Notes: generated by a model not told the origin, from the sequence alone. A stretch of DNA of 41,670 bases from an uncultured Collinsella sp. (GCA_902462065.1 CABQAK010000016.1:1-41670); one strand, 5' to 3'; positions 1 to 8,498 are shown, counted from the first letter of the stretch. Translations and numbers: made by a program.

Positions 1-50
1 GCTCGCACCAAACGAGCCGAGGCCTTTACTGTTTCACCAGATAAAACCTA

Positions 51-75
51 CCAAAATTAACCTGTCCCTTTTTGG
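51..75 (-). repeat. Short palindrome-flanked repeat, GGGACAGGTT core, copy 1
   Basis: Read on the minus strand, this 25-bp stretch begins CCAAAA, carries the core GGGACAGGTT and ends TTTTGG, so its ends can pair. The same core occurs at 14052-14080 and, on the minus strand, at 15278-15306. It lies just beyond the stop codon of the racemase gene. It could be a dispersed repeat or a remnant of a mobile element end. The hairpin lacks a good U-run, so it is a poor terminator. Confidence 0.5.
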
Positions 76-86
76 CGGGTCGGAAG

Positions 87-833
87 CTAGAGGCGGTAGG
101 GGGCGCCGCTGCGGATGATGGATTCGCGCACCAGGACATCCATGGCGTCGAGGGTGATCTCGGGCATCTCTCGGTACTTTTGCAGCACCGAGAGCTCGGT
201 GCAGGCCAGAATGACGCGGTCGCAGCCGCTACGGGCGAACTCCCACATCACGCGGTCGAACTTATCCATATCGGGCTCACGTCCGGCCTTCACATCATCG
301 TAGATAAGCGACATCACATCGTTCTGACGTTTCTCGCTGGGATAGACAACCTCAACACCCGCAGCCTTACATTCGCGGCCGTAGACGCCCGCGCCCACGG
401 TTCCGTCGGTGCCCATGATGCCAATCTTGTGCACCGGCTCGGCCGGCATACTCAGGTTGGGGTCGAACTCGCACTCCCCCATCACCGCACCGGCCAGAGC
501 ATAGCGCACCGACTCACGCGGCATGTGGATAATCGGCACCTTCGTAAACGACTGGATCTGGTCGTAGAAGTAGTGTGACGTGTTGCAGGGAATAGCAATG
601 TGCGCACAGCCCAGCGACTCGAGTGCCTGGGCACACTCTTTCATGGTCGCCAGCAGCTTGGCATGCTCGCCGGTCTTAATGGCCAGCGTGCGGTCGGGCA
701 TGGTCGACTTGGAGAGCACCACCATGTCGATATGTTCCTGATCGCAGGCAGCAGCCGTATGACGCACCACCTGGTCGTAGTAATACGACGTGGCCTCGGC
801 GCCCATGCCGCCGATAACTCCCAGCTTTTCCAT
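87..833 (-). CDS. Aspartate/glutamate racemase family protein
   Basis: The 248-residue product starts MEKLGVIGGMG and has both cysteine motifs of the cofactor-independent Asp/Glu racemase family: PCNTSHY in the N-terminal half and ACTEL in the C-terminal half. Two such cysteines act as the acid/base pair that inverts the alpha carbon. The start at 833 is chosen because AAGGAGG lies just upstream; the frame stays open to 917 but has no comparable site there. It is 84 bases downstream of an ATP-grasp ligase on the same strand. That pairing resembles the D-aspartate racemase/ligase pair of Enterococcus faecium, so supply of D-aspartate for the cell wall is the favoured role. YgeA-type broad-specificity racemase or aspartate racemase of other function is possible. 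Cytoplasmic. Confidence 0.85.
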   Translation of the reverse strand: MEKLGVIGGMGAEATSYYYDQVVRHTAAACDQEHIDMVVLSKSTMPDRTLAIKTGEHAKLLATMKECAQALESLGCAHIAIPCNTSHYFYDQIQSFTKVPIIHMPRESVRYALAGAVMGECEFDPNLSMPAEPVHKIGIMGTDGTVGAGVYGRECKAAGVEVVYPSEKRQNDVMSLIYDDVKAGREPDMDKFDRVMWEFARSGCDRVILACTELSVLQKYREMPEITLDAMDVLVRESIIRSGAPYRL

Positions 834-917
834 CGCCGCCTCCTTGGTGACGCTTGCGCAATTGCGCGTATCATACCCGCGCCCGCCCGATGCAAACCGG
901 ACGGGCGCCGCGCTCAT

Positions 918-2174
918 CTACTTGTAATACGTCTTGAACAGCTTAAAGTGGCGCAGCTTGGTGTGCCACATGCGCAGCCAGCGGTTAAAGACAAAGTCGC
1001 CCTTCATAAACGAAGGGTCGGCGCCCTTGCCTTCCTTGTCCAGGCGATGCACCTTAGCGCGCAGCTCGGGATCCTTGACGTACTTGTCGACGACGCCCAT
1101 GGGGACGACCATCCACAGGGCCTCGTCCTGAGCCGTCACAAACTCCGGCTCAAATGGACGGTTGAACACATACTCGTCCACCACATACTTGGCAACGTTA
1201 AAGCCACTGTTAGTGACGTAGTAGTTACTGCGGCCCTGGCGCGTGTTGAAATCGAAGAACTTAAACGAGCCGTCGCGCTCGTCGTACTTAACGTCAAAGT
1301 TGGAATAGCCCACAAAGTGAAGGTCCTCGAGCAACTTGCGCACGCCGCCCATGAGCTCGTCGTTGGGCTCGGTAATGATACAGGCATGGTTGCCGACACC
1401 GTGGGGCTGATGCTCCTCGAGCAGCACGTGACCCAGGCACATCATGCGCACCTTGCCGTTGCGGTCGGAATAACTGGTGAGCACGCGCATGTACTCGTCG
1501 TTGCCGGGCACGCGATCCTGCAAGATCAGGTCGTCGGTGTAGCCGCTGGCATACGAATCGCGAATGACCTGTTCCAGCTCGGCGCGGTCGGCAATCTCAT
1601 AGGCCTTCTTCTGGCCCTCGAACTCGTGCTGCCACCACATGATGCCGTCAGAAGGCTTCAGAATCATCGGGTAAGGAAAATCGATCTGGTCGAGCACTTC
1701 GGCAGGCGCCTCACCCTGGGCATTGAGCATCGTCTTGGTAAAGGTAAACGTGTGCGGATAGGGCACGCCATGCTTCTCGCACAGCTCGTAGAAGATCTCC
1801 TTCTTCTGGCACTGCTCGAGCATGCTGTAGGGCGCGTAGGGAGCGACGATGTTATCCGCCAGCTCATGAGCATCCTTGGCTTGAGCCACGAGAGCGACAT
1901 AGTTATCGCCACAGCCCACAAGGACAATCGTCTTGTCGGCATGCGCTTGGGCAATGCCGTTGACGGTTTTGAGCATCACGGGCATGGTGTCGATATCCAC
2001 GTTGGGCGTGTAGTCGATAATCTGGCTGCGGTACGCGGGACCCGTCTGATACTTGCCAAAGACCAGACTCTTGACCTGGTACTCCTCGTAGAAGGCGCGC
2101 GCCACCGAATAGGCGTTGATGTCGCCACCGAGCAGCACGGGAATGAACTCGCGCTCTGTAAATTGCAATGCCAT
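918..2174 (-). CDS. ATP-grasp ligase, probable D-aspartate ligase-like
   Basis: The 418-residue product has an N-terminal pre-ATP-grasp region (GGDINAYSVARA) and then the ATP-grasp core: the lysine strand YPMILKPSDG around residue 170, the EEHQP segment, and the metal-binding end FKFFDFNTRQGRSNYY. This layout matches carboxylate-amine ligases, including the D-aspartate ligase that adds D-Asp to the third residue of the peptidoglycan stem. The start has AGGAAG about 10 bases upstream. The next gene downstream is an Asp/Glu racemase, which would supply the D-amino acid. Ligase class is well supported. The substrate is an inference from context and from reports, recalled not checked, that Collinsella walls are of an Asp-bridged A4-beta type. 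Confidence 0.8.
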   Translation of the reverse strand: MALQFTEREFIPVLLGGDINAYSVARAFYEEYQVKSLVFGKYQTGPAYRSQIIDYTPNVDIDTMPVMLKTVNGIAQAHADKTIVLVGCGDNYVALVAQAKDAHELADNIVAPYAPYSMLEQCQKKEIFYELCEKHGVPYPHTFTFTKTMLNAQGEAPAEVLDQIDFPYPMILKPSDGIMWWQHEFEGQKKAYEIADRAELEQVIRDSYASGYTDDLILQDRVPGNDEYMRVLTSYSDRNGKVRMMCLGHVLLEEHQPHGVGNHACIITEPNDELMGGVRKLLEDLHFVGYSNFDVKYDERDGSFKFFDFNTRQGRSNYYVTNSGFNVAKYVVDEYVFNRPFEPEFVTAQDEALWMVVPMGVVDKYVKDPELRAKVHRLDKEGKGADPSFMKGDFVFNRWLRMWHTKLRHFKLFKTYYK

Positions 2175-2408
2175 GGAAACTTCCTATCATGAACTGCCCA
2201 CACAACGGGCGGTCTTTGCGCAACTGATTTATTCTAGCGTGCCAAGCCGCCGGCGCCCAAAGCTCCACCGTATCTATGGCAATCGACGTAATCGTCCAGC
2301 ACGAAGGCCAGCACGAAGACGGCGCCCACCGTTGTATGACAATGGGCAATGAACCTACCGTTGTTGTAGGATTCAGCGTATTGACGTCCTCGAGCGAAAG
2401 GCGCACAC

Positions 2409-3041
2409 GTGCCCCAAGACCATCCGACCGATAATCCCATCCTCAATGCCGCGAGGCGCGAGCTGGCGGAACGTGCGAAAGCGACCGCTCCCCTGTGCAC
2501 GGCAAACGACGCCTACAACGGACCCGCCCGCATCGTCTCGATCAACACGTCGGCACGCAAGGGCACGCGCAAGTCGCCCGTCGCCGATGGACACGACACC
2601 GTTATAGAGCAATTTGGCCTCGCCTCCGACGCACACGCCGGGCATTGGCACCGTCAGGTTTCCTTTTTGGCCGCAGAGTCCATCCAGACGGCGCAGGCCC
2701 GCGGACTCGATGTGCGCAAGGGTGACTTTGGAGAGAACTTCACAACCCGGGGCATCAACCTGCTCTCGCTCCCCTTGGGCACACAGCTCAAGCTTGGCAG
2801 CGAGGTGCTTGTCGAAATCAGCCAAATCGGCAAGGTCTGCCACACACGCTGTGCCATCTACTATCTCGCCGGCGACTGCATCTTTCCCCACGAGGGCGTT
2901 TTTGGCGTGGTGCTAAAGGGCGGAGAGGTCCATACCGGCGACGAAATCCAGGTGGTCAAGCTCGGCGACGGCACTTGCTCGTTCACCCCCGCCGAGGCGC
3001 TCGAAGAGATTGAGCAGGCTCGCCAGGAGGGCACGCTGTAG
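2409..3041 (+). CDS. MOSC domain-containing protein
   Basis: The 210-residue product has a MOSC (molybdenum cofactor sulfurase C-terminal) fold. The conserved block is ISQIGKVCHTRC followed by a YLAGDC-IFPHEGVFG segment, and the cysteine at about residue 142 is the family's invariant one. Stand-alone MOSC proteins of this size (YiiM-like) bind or deliver molybdenum cofactor or act on N-hydroxylated substrates; which applies here cannot be told. The start is GTG with only a weak AAGG site upstream. No molybdenum cofactor gene is nearby. It stands alone between a divergent ligase and a secreted hydrolase on the same strand. Confidence 0.85.
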   Translation: MPQDHPTDNPILNAARRELAERAKATAPLCTANDAYNGPARIVSINTSARKGTRKSPVADGHDTVIEQFGLASDAHAGHWHRQVSFLAAESIQTAQARGLDVRKGDFGENFTTRGINLLSLPLGTQLKLGSEVLVEISQIGKVCHTRCAIYYLAGDCIFPHEGVFGVVLKGGEVHTGDEIQVVKLGDGTCSFTPAEALEEIEQARQEGTL

Positions 3042-3174
3042 TTGTAAAACCCCACGTTGAGATAGCTTTTACAGCCCAAAGCTCCTCTTAAACAGGCCCC
3101 CGTAACGTTAAAGTTGAACTCTATGGTTTCTCAACAATTCATCATAACTGCAGGTCAAAGCCAAAGCCTCAAGT

Positions 3175-3212
3175 TCAACTTGACCCTTTGGAACCTTTAA
3201 GGTTCAAGTTGA
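3175..3212 (+). promoter_or_regulatory. Inverted repeat upstream of the secreted hydrolase gene
   Basis: TCAACTTGACC (3175-3185) and GGTTCAAGTTGA (3201-3212) are complementary apart from one bulged base, separated by 15 bases. A third related copy, AAGTTGAACT, lies at 3111-3120. The element is 63 bases upstream of the hydrolase start. It could be an operator for a dimeric regulator or a leader hairpin. There is no U-run after it, which argues against a terminator. Confidence 0.35.
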
Positions 3213-3275
3213 GGTCGAAAGCAGTAGTAGAATACCGTTCGAACCATAACCTACGATTGATTGCAGAGGGACTGG

Positions 3276-4409
3276 ATGCAGCATTCGAATCATCGCACCG
3301 CAGCGCTCATTGCGTCGAAGCCGGCTCGTATCATCACGAGCGCCGCGCTCGCCGTTGCGCTGACGGCCACGCCGATGCTCTCCCCCGTTGCGGCGTATGC
3401 CGCCTCGCAGGCAACGCAGGACCAGCTTTCCGCAGCCCAGCAGAAGATCGAAGCCGCCACGAGCGCCTACAACGACTCCCGTACCAAACTCGATGACCTG
3501 CAAAAGCAGATTGACTCCAATGAGGCAAGCATCGAGGAAATCGAGGCTAAGCTTCCCGAGCAGCAGGCCAAGGCAAGCTCCGCCATGCGCGATCTGTACA
3601 AGTATCAGAAGGGCACTAATCCCATCGTGAGCTTCCTGGTCAACGCGCAGAGCCTGGGTGAGTTCATCACGACCTGCAAATACACCAACCAGATCACGAG
3701 CTCGAGCGTCGACGAGATCGAAGAGCTCAATAACATGCAAACCGAACTCGAGCAGAACAAGGCTGAGCTCCAGCAGGCCAAGTCTCAGCTTGAGGCAGAG
3801 CAGAAAAACGCCGAGGATGCGCTGGCGCAGGCCCAGCAGCTCCGCAGCGAGGCACAGGCAAAAGCCGAGCAGGAAAATGCCGCCGAGCTTGCCAAGCTTG
3901 AGGCCGATAAGGCCGCTGCCGCCGAGAAGCTCTCGGGCGAGGGCGTAAGCGGCAGCAATTCCAGCAGCCAGGCCACCAACACCAACACCACCATCGACAC
4001 CACGGTGAACAACTCCAATACCGGTAGTTCCGATTACGATTCGTTCATTAATGAGTGGACGAGCCGCATCGACAATTATCTCGCCGGCTCCCCCATGGCA
4101 GGCCAGGGCTACAACTTTGCCGTCGCCGCTTGGAATACCGGTGTCGACCCCCGTTGGTCCCCCGCCATCGCCTGCATCGAGAGCACCAAGGGTGCTTATT
4201 GCGCCAATTCTTATAACGCCTGGGGCTGGAGTGCACGTGGCGGCGGTTGGCGCAGCTTTGGCAGCTGGAGCGAGGGCATCTCCGCTCACGTTGCCTATCT
4301 GGGCGCCAACTACGGCTCCACCCTTACCCCGGCTGCGGCCAAAAAGTACTGCCCGCCCACGTGGCAGGACTGGTACAACAAAGTCGCCGCTCAGATGAAC
4401 CGCATCTAA
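3276..4409 (+). CDS. Secreted coiled-coil protein with lysozyme-like C-terminal domain
   Basis: The 377-residue product begins with a signal peptide: basic residues, then a hydrophobic Ala/Val stretch ending AAYAAS near residue 44. Residues about 45-215 are heptad-rich coiled coil (Glu, Gln, Lys, Ala), like the N-terminal half of PcsB/CwlO-type wall hydrolases. A Ser/Asn/Thr linker follows. The C-terminal ~120 residues (WSPAIACIESTKGAYC, YNAWGW, GISAHVAYLG) look like a lysozyme/glucosaminidase-type fold, with the Glu of ACIES as likely catalytic acid. The start at 3276 has AGAGGG five to six bases upstream; an upstream TTG at 3261 lacks a site. Probable role: regulated peptidoglycan cleavage at the cell surface. 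The hydrolase subfamily is not certain. Confidence 0.75.
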   Translation: MQHSNHRTAALIASKPARIITSAALAVALTATPMLSPVAAYAASQATQDQLSAAQQKIEAATSAYNDSRTKLDDLQKQIDSNEASIEEIEAKLPEQQAKASSAMRDLYKYQKGTNPIVSFLVNAQSLGEFITTCKYTNQITSSSVDEIEELNNMQTELEQNKAELQQAKSQLEAEQKNAEDALAQAQQLRSEAQAKAEQENAAELAKLEADKAAAAEKLSGEGVSGSNSSSQATNTNTTIDTTVNNSNTGSSDYDSFINEWTSRIDNYLAGSPMAGQGYNFAVAAWNTGVDPRWSPAIACIESTKGAYCANSYNAWGWSARGGGWRSFGSWSEGISAHVAYLGANYGSTLTPAAAKKYCPPTWQDWYNKVAAQMNRI

Positions 4410-4419
4410 GTGCAACTGC

Positions 4420-4447
4420 AAAGGGCCCCAACGGGGCCCTTTTCTTT
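4420..4447. terminator. Bidirectional intrinsic terminator
   Basis: AAAGGGCCCC (4420-4429) pairs perfectly with GGGGCCCTTT (4433-4442) around a 3-base loop, followed by TCTTTT on the plus strand. It sits 10 bases after the secreted hydrolase and abuts the end of the convergent kinase gene, so it can serve both. Confidence 0.85.
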
Positions 4448-5826
4448 TAGGTAGCGGAGGTATCGACGACGCCGGTCGCATTGGCAACCGCGACTATGAC
4501 GATCATGCATAGGAGCAGCACACCCAATGCCTTGAGCCAGAGTTTCGCGAGTTTCTTGCCGCGATAGCTGTCGAGCAGTGCGAATCGCCGACGAAGACGG
4601 CGCTTATCGAGCAGCGCAAAATGCATAAGCACCATAAGGCCATCGACAAAGAAAAAATACTCGATTATGAGAAGCCACGTCGGGTAGCTTTGGTTTGCTC
4701 CGGTGGGGTGAAAGACGGCAAAGTGACTTCCGGCAAAGAACACAAGCAGCGAGAAGCAGACGAGTGTATTCCAAATACGCCCCAGAGACTCCGGAACGCG
4801 AGAGAGCAGACCGCATGCAGCGAAGGCGGCAGGCCTAGGAAGCCCTGTGGGGTTCTGGAGCCCTTGGGGCGTCAACACCGTCTCCGAGGCCGGAGTACGG
4901 ACAAGCACAGGCGCAGGAGGCCGTACGGGGCGACTTAGATCGTATGCCGCGCGCGTCGCCCGTCCCAACGCTTCCGCGCTCGCAAAACGCTTGGCCGGGT
5001 CGAGCGCCATCGACATGCAGACGGCATCGGCAAGTGGAGAGGGAATGCCGCGCGCCTCGCATTGCTCTCGCATGTCAAGCCCTGGTTTAGGGTCGACTCC
5101 CGTCAAGCAGAAGAACAACAGGGCGCCAAGTGCGTAGACGTCGCTGCGCACACTCGTCTGCCCAAACCCATACTGCTCAGGCGGCGCATAGGGCCGTGTC
5201 CCAAACTTGACAGTATCGGCATCCGCGCCATCGCGCCATACGCGGGCGATCCCCAAGTCGATAATCACCAGCGATGAAAATGTCAGGCCGTCATCAGGCG
5301 TATAGTTGGCACCTGTCACGATGATATTCGACGGCTTGAGGTCGCGATGGATCACCGGCGCCGACGTCTCCCCCGCCATTGCAAAACCGGCATGGAGCTC
5401 GCCCACGGCATCGCATAGGGCAGGATACAATTCACGCGCATAATCGGGGGTGGCTCCCAGACGGTCCACCAGCGCCCCGAGTGTCTCCCCTTCGATGTAT
5501 TCCATAACCACGTTGAGCTCGTCGCCCACACGACGACAATCGACGATTCTGGGCAGGTGCTCAAAACGCCTGCCTGCCCGCTGAGCGGCAAATAGACGCT
5601 CGTATGCCCCTCCGATTTGAGCCGAAGCATCGATGCGTTTACGGACAAAGGGGCCGAGCGAACCACCGCCGGTTCCTTCAAAGTACACGAGCTCGGTTGT
5701 TTCAACGGACGAGCGCTTAAGTACACGCTCCACGCGATAGCTGTCGTCGCGATCGAGCGACGCCAGGTGCTCGGCAAGCGCTGCGGTCAGCTCGTCATCG
5801 GAATATGTTGGGGTCTGAGTATCCAT
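4447..5826 (-). CDS. Membrane-anchored serine/threonine protein kinase
   Basis: The product is 459 residues from this start. Residues ~30-300 are a Hanks-type kinase domain: HRDLKPSN catalytic loop at 160-167, DLG in place of DFG at 190-192, PPEQYG in place of APE, and SDVYALGALLF in the F helix. The glycine loop is weak, and the ATP-anchoring lysine is probably in the VRKRID segment near 63. The C-terminal third has three hydrophobic segments (LVCFSLLVFFAG, LLIIEYFFFVDG, ALGVLLLCMIVIV), so the kinase is cytoplasmic and membrane tethered, without PASTA repeats. Starts at 5838 (ATG) and 5856 (GTG) are alternatives; GGAGG is two bases from the 5826 ATG. The gene upstream is an HTH protein, suggesting a regulator-kinase pair. 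Confidence 0.85.
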   Translation of the reverse strand: MDTQTPTYSDDELTAALAEHLASLDRDDSYRVERVLKRSSVETTELVYFEGTGGGSLGPFVRKRIDASAQIGGAYERLFAAQRAGRRFEHLPRIVDCRRVGDELNVVMEYIEGETLGALVDRLGATPDYARELYPALCDAVGELHAGFAMAGETSAPVIHRDLKPSNIIVTGANYTPDDGLTFSSLVIIDLGIARVWRDGADADTVKFGTRPYAPPEQYGFGQTSVRSDVYALGALLFFCLTGVDPKPGLDMREQCEARGIPSPLADAVCMSMALDPAKRFASAEALGRATRAAYDLSRPVRPPAPVLVRTPASETVLTPQGLQNPTGLPRPAAFAACGLLSRVPESLGRIWNTLVCFSLLVFFAGSHFAVFHPTGANQSYPTWLLIIEYFFFVDGLMVLMHFALLDKRRLRRRFALLDSYRGKKLAKLWLKALGVLLLCMIVIVAVANATGVVDTSAT

Positions 5827-5924
5827 AGCCTCCATCATAGCGCAGGGCGCAAACACCCCATGGCATCCGCGCCCCGTTCGTTTGCGTCGTTGTTCGGCAG
5901 CTCCGCCGGCTCAGATATCAGCCG

Positions 5925-6347
5925 CTAACTCACCGTCTCCTCGCCAAAGCGATACAGCTCCTCGTTGACCTTTTGGAGGCTGCACCCGCGATCGATGCAA
6001 AAGATGATAATCGCATCGCGGCGGTCCTTGCAGTTAAGGACGCTTACCCCGGCAGCCGTCAGCGCACGGTTGGTCTCTTTGAGCGTCAGCGCCATCGCAA
6101 AGGCAATCTGCAGCACCTTATTGCGGCTCGGATGACGCGCACCGGTAAAGATCTGATAGCCAAAGGTCTCATTGAGATCGGTCATACGAACCACGCGCGA
6201 GCGCTCCAAGCCCTTTTCCTGCAGTAGCTGCTTCAGGTAGTCCGAAAGCGACGGGGCGGCAAAGTCGTGCTCCCTGATATAGCCATCGATGTTTGGCGCG
6301 TCGAGAAGTTCATTGAGCAACTCCTCGGTCAGCTTTTTATCGGGCAT
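5925..6347 (-). CDS. Helix-turn-helix (XRE-like) regulatory protein
   Basis: The 140-residue product has a lambda-repressor-like HTH at residues ~33-90: LSDYLKQLLQEKG, then DLNETFGYQIFTGARHPSRNKVLQIAFAM. The C-terminal ~45 residues (NCKDRRDAIIIFCIDRG, VNEELYRFGEETVS) form a small helical tail I cannot assign. AGGTGA lies about eight bases before the ATG. It is immediately upstream of the membrane Ser/Thr kinase on the same strand, about 100 bases apart, so the two probably work together; the HTH protein might be a kinase substrate. That partnership is inferred from position alone. Confidence 0.7.
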   Translation of the reverse strand: MPDKKLTEELLNELLDAPNIDGYIREHDFAAPSLSDYLKQLLQEKGLERSRVVRMTDLNETFGYQIFTGARHPSRNKVLQIAFAMALTLKETNRALTAAGVSVLNCKDRRDAIIIFCIDRGCSLQKVNEELYRFGEETVS

Positions 6348-6379
6348 ACGGCTTCACCTCCCCCAGTGCATGCAACATG

Positions 6380-6823
6380 CTAGAAACCACTTACGCCCGA
6401 ACGCTCCCAGCTAGCAACCTGGTCGGGAGACACTGTACCCAGCGCCTCGAACTTCCAGGAGCCGCCCGCCTTCAGATGATTGGTGTTTGCAAGAGCCGTT
6501 CCAACCTGGTTGCCATCGGCATCATACAGAACATACTCAATCTGAATGTAGCTCTTTTCCTTGTCCGTGTTATTGGTCAGCGTGCCCGTGATCTTATAGG
6601 CAAACTGATTGGAGGTGTCTTCAGCCTCATCAGCAATGGCATACGGTTCTTGCGGTTCTTTTTGCTCCTCAGCCTGCTGTGTCGCCTCGGCAGGTTTTGC
6701 CGAATCGCTCGCAGACGAATCGGTTGAATTGCCACCCATAGAGCCCACGGTACCGACGATAACCAGCACCACGATGACGCCTAGGACAATCTTGCCGATC
6801 GGCTTCTTTCCCTCTTTTGCCAT
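6380..6823 (-). CDS. Membrane-anchored FxLYD domain protein
   Basis: The 147-residue product starts with a short basic stretch and one transmembrane segment (IVLGVIVVLVIVGTVGSMGG). A Ser/Asp/Glu/Gln-rich spacer follows, then an extracellular beta-sandwich domain of FxLYD type: ITGTLTNNTD, IEYVLYDADGNQVGTA, LKAGGSWKFEA. FxLYD domains are seen in many surface proteins of gram-positive bacteria and have no firm biochemical role. AAGGATG lies about eight bases before the ATG. It is on the same strand as the HTH/kinase genes downstream (33-base gap), so it may be an extracytoplasmic partner of that module. Confidence 0.7.
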   Translation of the reverse strand: MAKEGKKPIGKIVLGVIVVLVIVGTVGSMGGNSTDSSASDSAKPAEATQQAEEQKEPQEPYAIADEAEDTSNQFAYKITGTLTNNTDKEKSYIQIEYVLYDADGNQVGTALANTNHLKAGGSWKFEALGTVSPDQVASWERSGVSGF

Positions 6824-6987
6824 TATTCATCCTTCCTACGATCCGGCTACCGCGCCGGCATACAGCACATCGTAGAAAGGATTGAACTTGAATTCATTAG
6901 CTGAGAGCTAAGGCTGCAGTAAACGGCCAATGCAGTTATCCAAACGCCGAGCAAACGCACTTTGCGCAACCGTCTGCTGGCAGCGCG

Positions 6988-7311
6988 TCAACCCACCGTT
7001 ACGGATTCCCCAGTAAAGGCGCTGATCATCAACAGGACAAAGAACACCAGGTAGCTGGCACTCAGCGGGTACGCAATAATCAGGAAGACGACCCAGCCGA
7101 CAGTGGTTTTACCGTCGGCACGGCGTTGCTCGCGATTGCGGCAAAGCCAAATCGTCACGCCAATAGCCACAATCAACAGCACGAGTGCCGCTGCTGCCAA
7201 CCCGGCAAGCGCAAACATCACGCCAATGCTCACAGCAATAACCGGAAGCAGCAGCAGGCCGCACCCGCACCCACCAGGACTATACACGGCAGTCTGTCGG
7301 CGCCTCATCAT
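6988..7311 (-). CDS. Small integral membrane protein, unknown function
   Basis: The 107-residue product has two or three hydrophobic segments: LLLLPVIAVSIGVMFALAGLAAAALVLL (about 20-50, perhaps two short helices) and VVFLIIAYPLSASYLVFFVLLMI (about 72-94), separated by a basic loop (CRNREQRRADGK). No family is recognised. The start ATG at 7311 overlaps the TGA stop of the upstream amidohydrolase by one base (TGATG), with GGAG in front, so translation is probably coupled. A second ATG follows at once at 7308. The product lies in the cytoplasmic membrane. A link to the amidohydrolase, for example in product export, is only suggested by the overlap. Confidence 0.6.
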   Translation of the reverse strand: MMRRRQTAVYSPGGCGCGLLLLPVIAVSIGVMFALAGLAAAALVLLIVAIGVTIWLCRNREQRRADGKTTVGWVVFLIIAYPLSASYLVFFVLLMISAFTGESVTVG

Positions 7312-8498
7312 CACTCCAAGTCAAGCAATCGTTTGTAGACATCGAGGCCTTTGAGAAGGATTTCCTCGTCGAAGAGCATGCTATCGGTATGCAGAGCGCT
7401 TGTGGCATAGGCGGGGCAGCCATCCGAATCACTCGGGTTGTCTTGGTCCTCTGGCATACCCGTGCCCAGCAGGAAAAACACGCCCGGCAGATGGCGTTGG
7501 TAGAACGCGAAATCCTCGGCAATCAGCAGCGGCTCGTCCACGAGCTGTAACTCGGGCAGAGCAGGCGCGATTCGAGCAAACAACTCGGGGTCGTTGTCGA
7601 CCGGCGGATAGCCCTCGGCAAAATCGAGATCGTACGTGCAACCCGTTGCAGCGCATGCCTCATCAAGCACGCGGCGCACACCCTCGCGTGCACGGTCGAA
7701 CATGCCGTCCGTAAACACACGCAAGCTGCCGGCCACATGGGCCTCCCCCGCCACCGCGTTGCAGACGGTACCGGCCTGTAGCAGGCCAAACTTGCCGATA
7801 CAGGGCTCGTCGGTGCCCAGCTCGTCCATCAGCTCGCGCTCGGCAACCAAGAACTTGGCAGCCGCCAGCGCAGCATCGTGCGATTCGTTTACGGGAACGC
7901 CATAGGTCTTGGCGATATGGATGCTCGTTCCGTGAATATGGATATGCGTCTCACTCGAACGCGCAAGCAGCGGACCGGAACAACTCGCCAACGTGTTCGC
8001 AGGCAGATCGGGCCACACGTGAAAGCCAAAAATGCGGTCGGCCCCGTAGCGCTCAAACACCCCGCTCTCACAAACTGTCTTGGCACCACCGGTCGTCTCC
8101 TCGGCAGGCTGGAACACAAAGAGCACGTTGCGCTTGATGGCACCCGGCTGCTCACGAATCGTGCGATCGACAAAGGTTGCCGCCGCAAGTGCCATAGCCA
8201 TGTGTCCGTCATGTCCACAAGCATGCATCTTGCCGGGATGCGTCGAGGCAAAGGCCGCTCCCGTCGCCTCCACGATGGGCAGCGCATCCATATCGGCGCG
8301 AATCGCCGTGGCATGCGCGGCATCAACACCGGCGTCGAAGAAAGCACAGACGCAGCTGGGGCACGGATGGGTCACCTCGCAAGCGAGCGGTGCCAGCACG
8401 CCCTCGATATAGGCAATGGTTTGCGGAAGATCGAAATCGAGCTCCGGAATGCGATGGAGATCGCGGCGATAGCGACGGAGTTCTTGGAGCTCGGTCAT
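7311..8498 (-). CDS. M20D-family amidohydrolase, candidate N-acetyl-diaminopimelate deacetylase
   Basis: The 395-residue product is an M20D metallo-amidohydrolase. ATAIRADMDALPIVE, HACGHDGHMAMAL (Cys and His ligands), QPAEETTGGA, FGFHVWPDLP and a C-terminal IAEDFAFY segment (metal ligand) are all present, and the length is usual. Family members include hippurate and indoleacetyl-amino-acid hydrolases and the Bacillus N-acetyl-diaminopimelate deacetylase. The gene is divergent from lysA-dapA-dapB-dapH. Since DapH is the N-acetyltransferase type, a deacetylase is required and this is the obvious candidate. AGGGAT precedes the ATG at 8498; upstream in-frame starts lack a site. It is not preceded by the riboswitch, which faces the other way. 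The precise substrate is not proven. Confidence 0.8.
   Translation of the reverse strand: MTELQELRRYRRDLHRIPELDFDLPQTIAYIEGVLAPLACEVTHPCPSCVCAFFDAGVDAAHATAIRADMDALPIVEATGAAFASTHPGKMHACGHDGHMAMALAAATFVDRTIREQPGAIKRNVLFVFQPAEETTGGAKTVCESGVFERYGADRIFGFHVWPDLPANTLASCSGPLLARSSETHIHIHGTSIHIAKTYGVPVNESHDAALAAAKFLVAERELMDELGTDEPCIGKFGLLQAGTVCNAVAGEAHVAGSLRVFTDGMFDRAREGVRRVLDEACAATGCTYDLDFAEGYPPVDNDPELFARIAPALPELQLVDEPLLIAEDFAFYQRHLPGVFFLLGTGMPEDQDNPSDSDGCPAYATSALHTDSMLFDEEILLKGLDVYKRLLDLE

Noticed and set aside
600..2192. Long plus-strand open frame opposite the ATP-grasp gene
   Set aside because: Its translation is low-complexity His/Val/Leu-rich and mirrors the real gene's codons; the minus-strand frame has motifs and a ribosome site.
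3204..4487. Long minus-strand open frame opposite the secreted hydrolase
   Set aside because: It runs over the terminator at 4420-4447 and has no recognisable domain; the plus-strand gene has a signal peptide and ribosome site.
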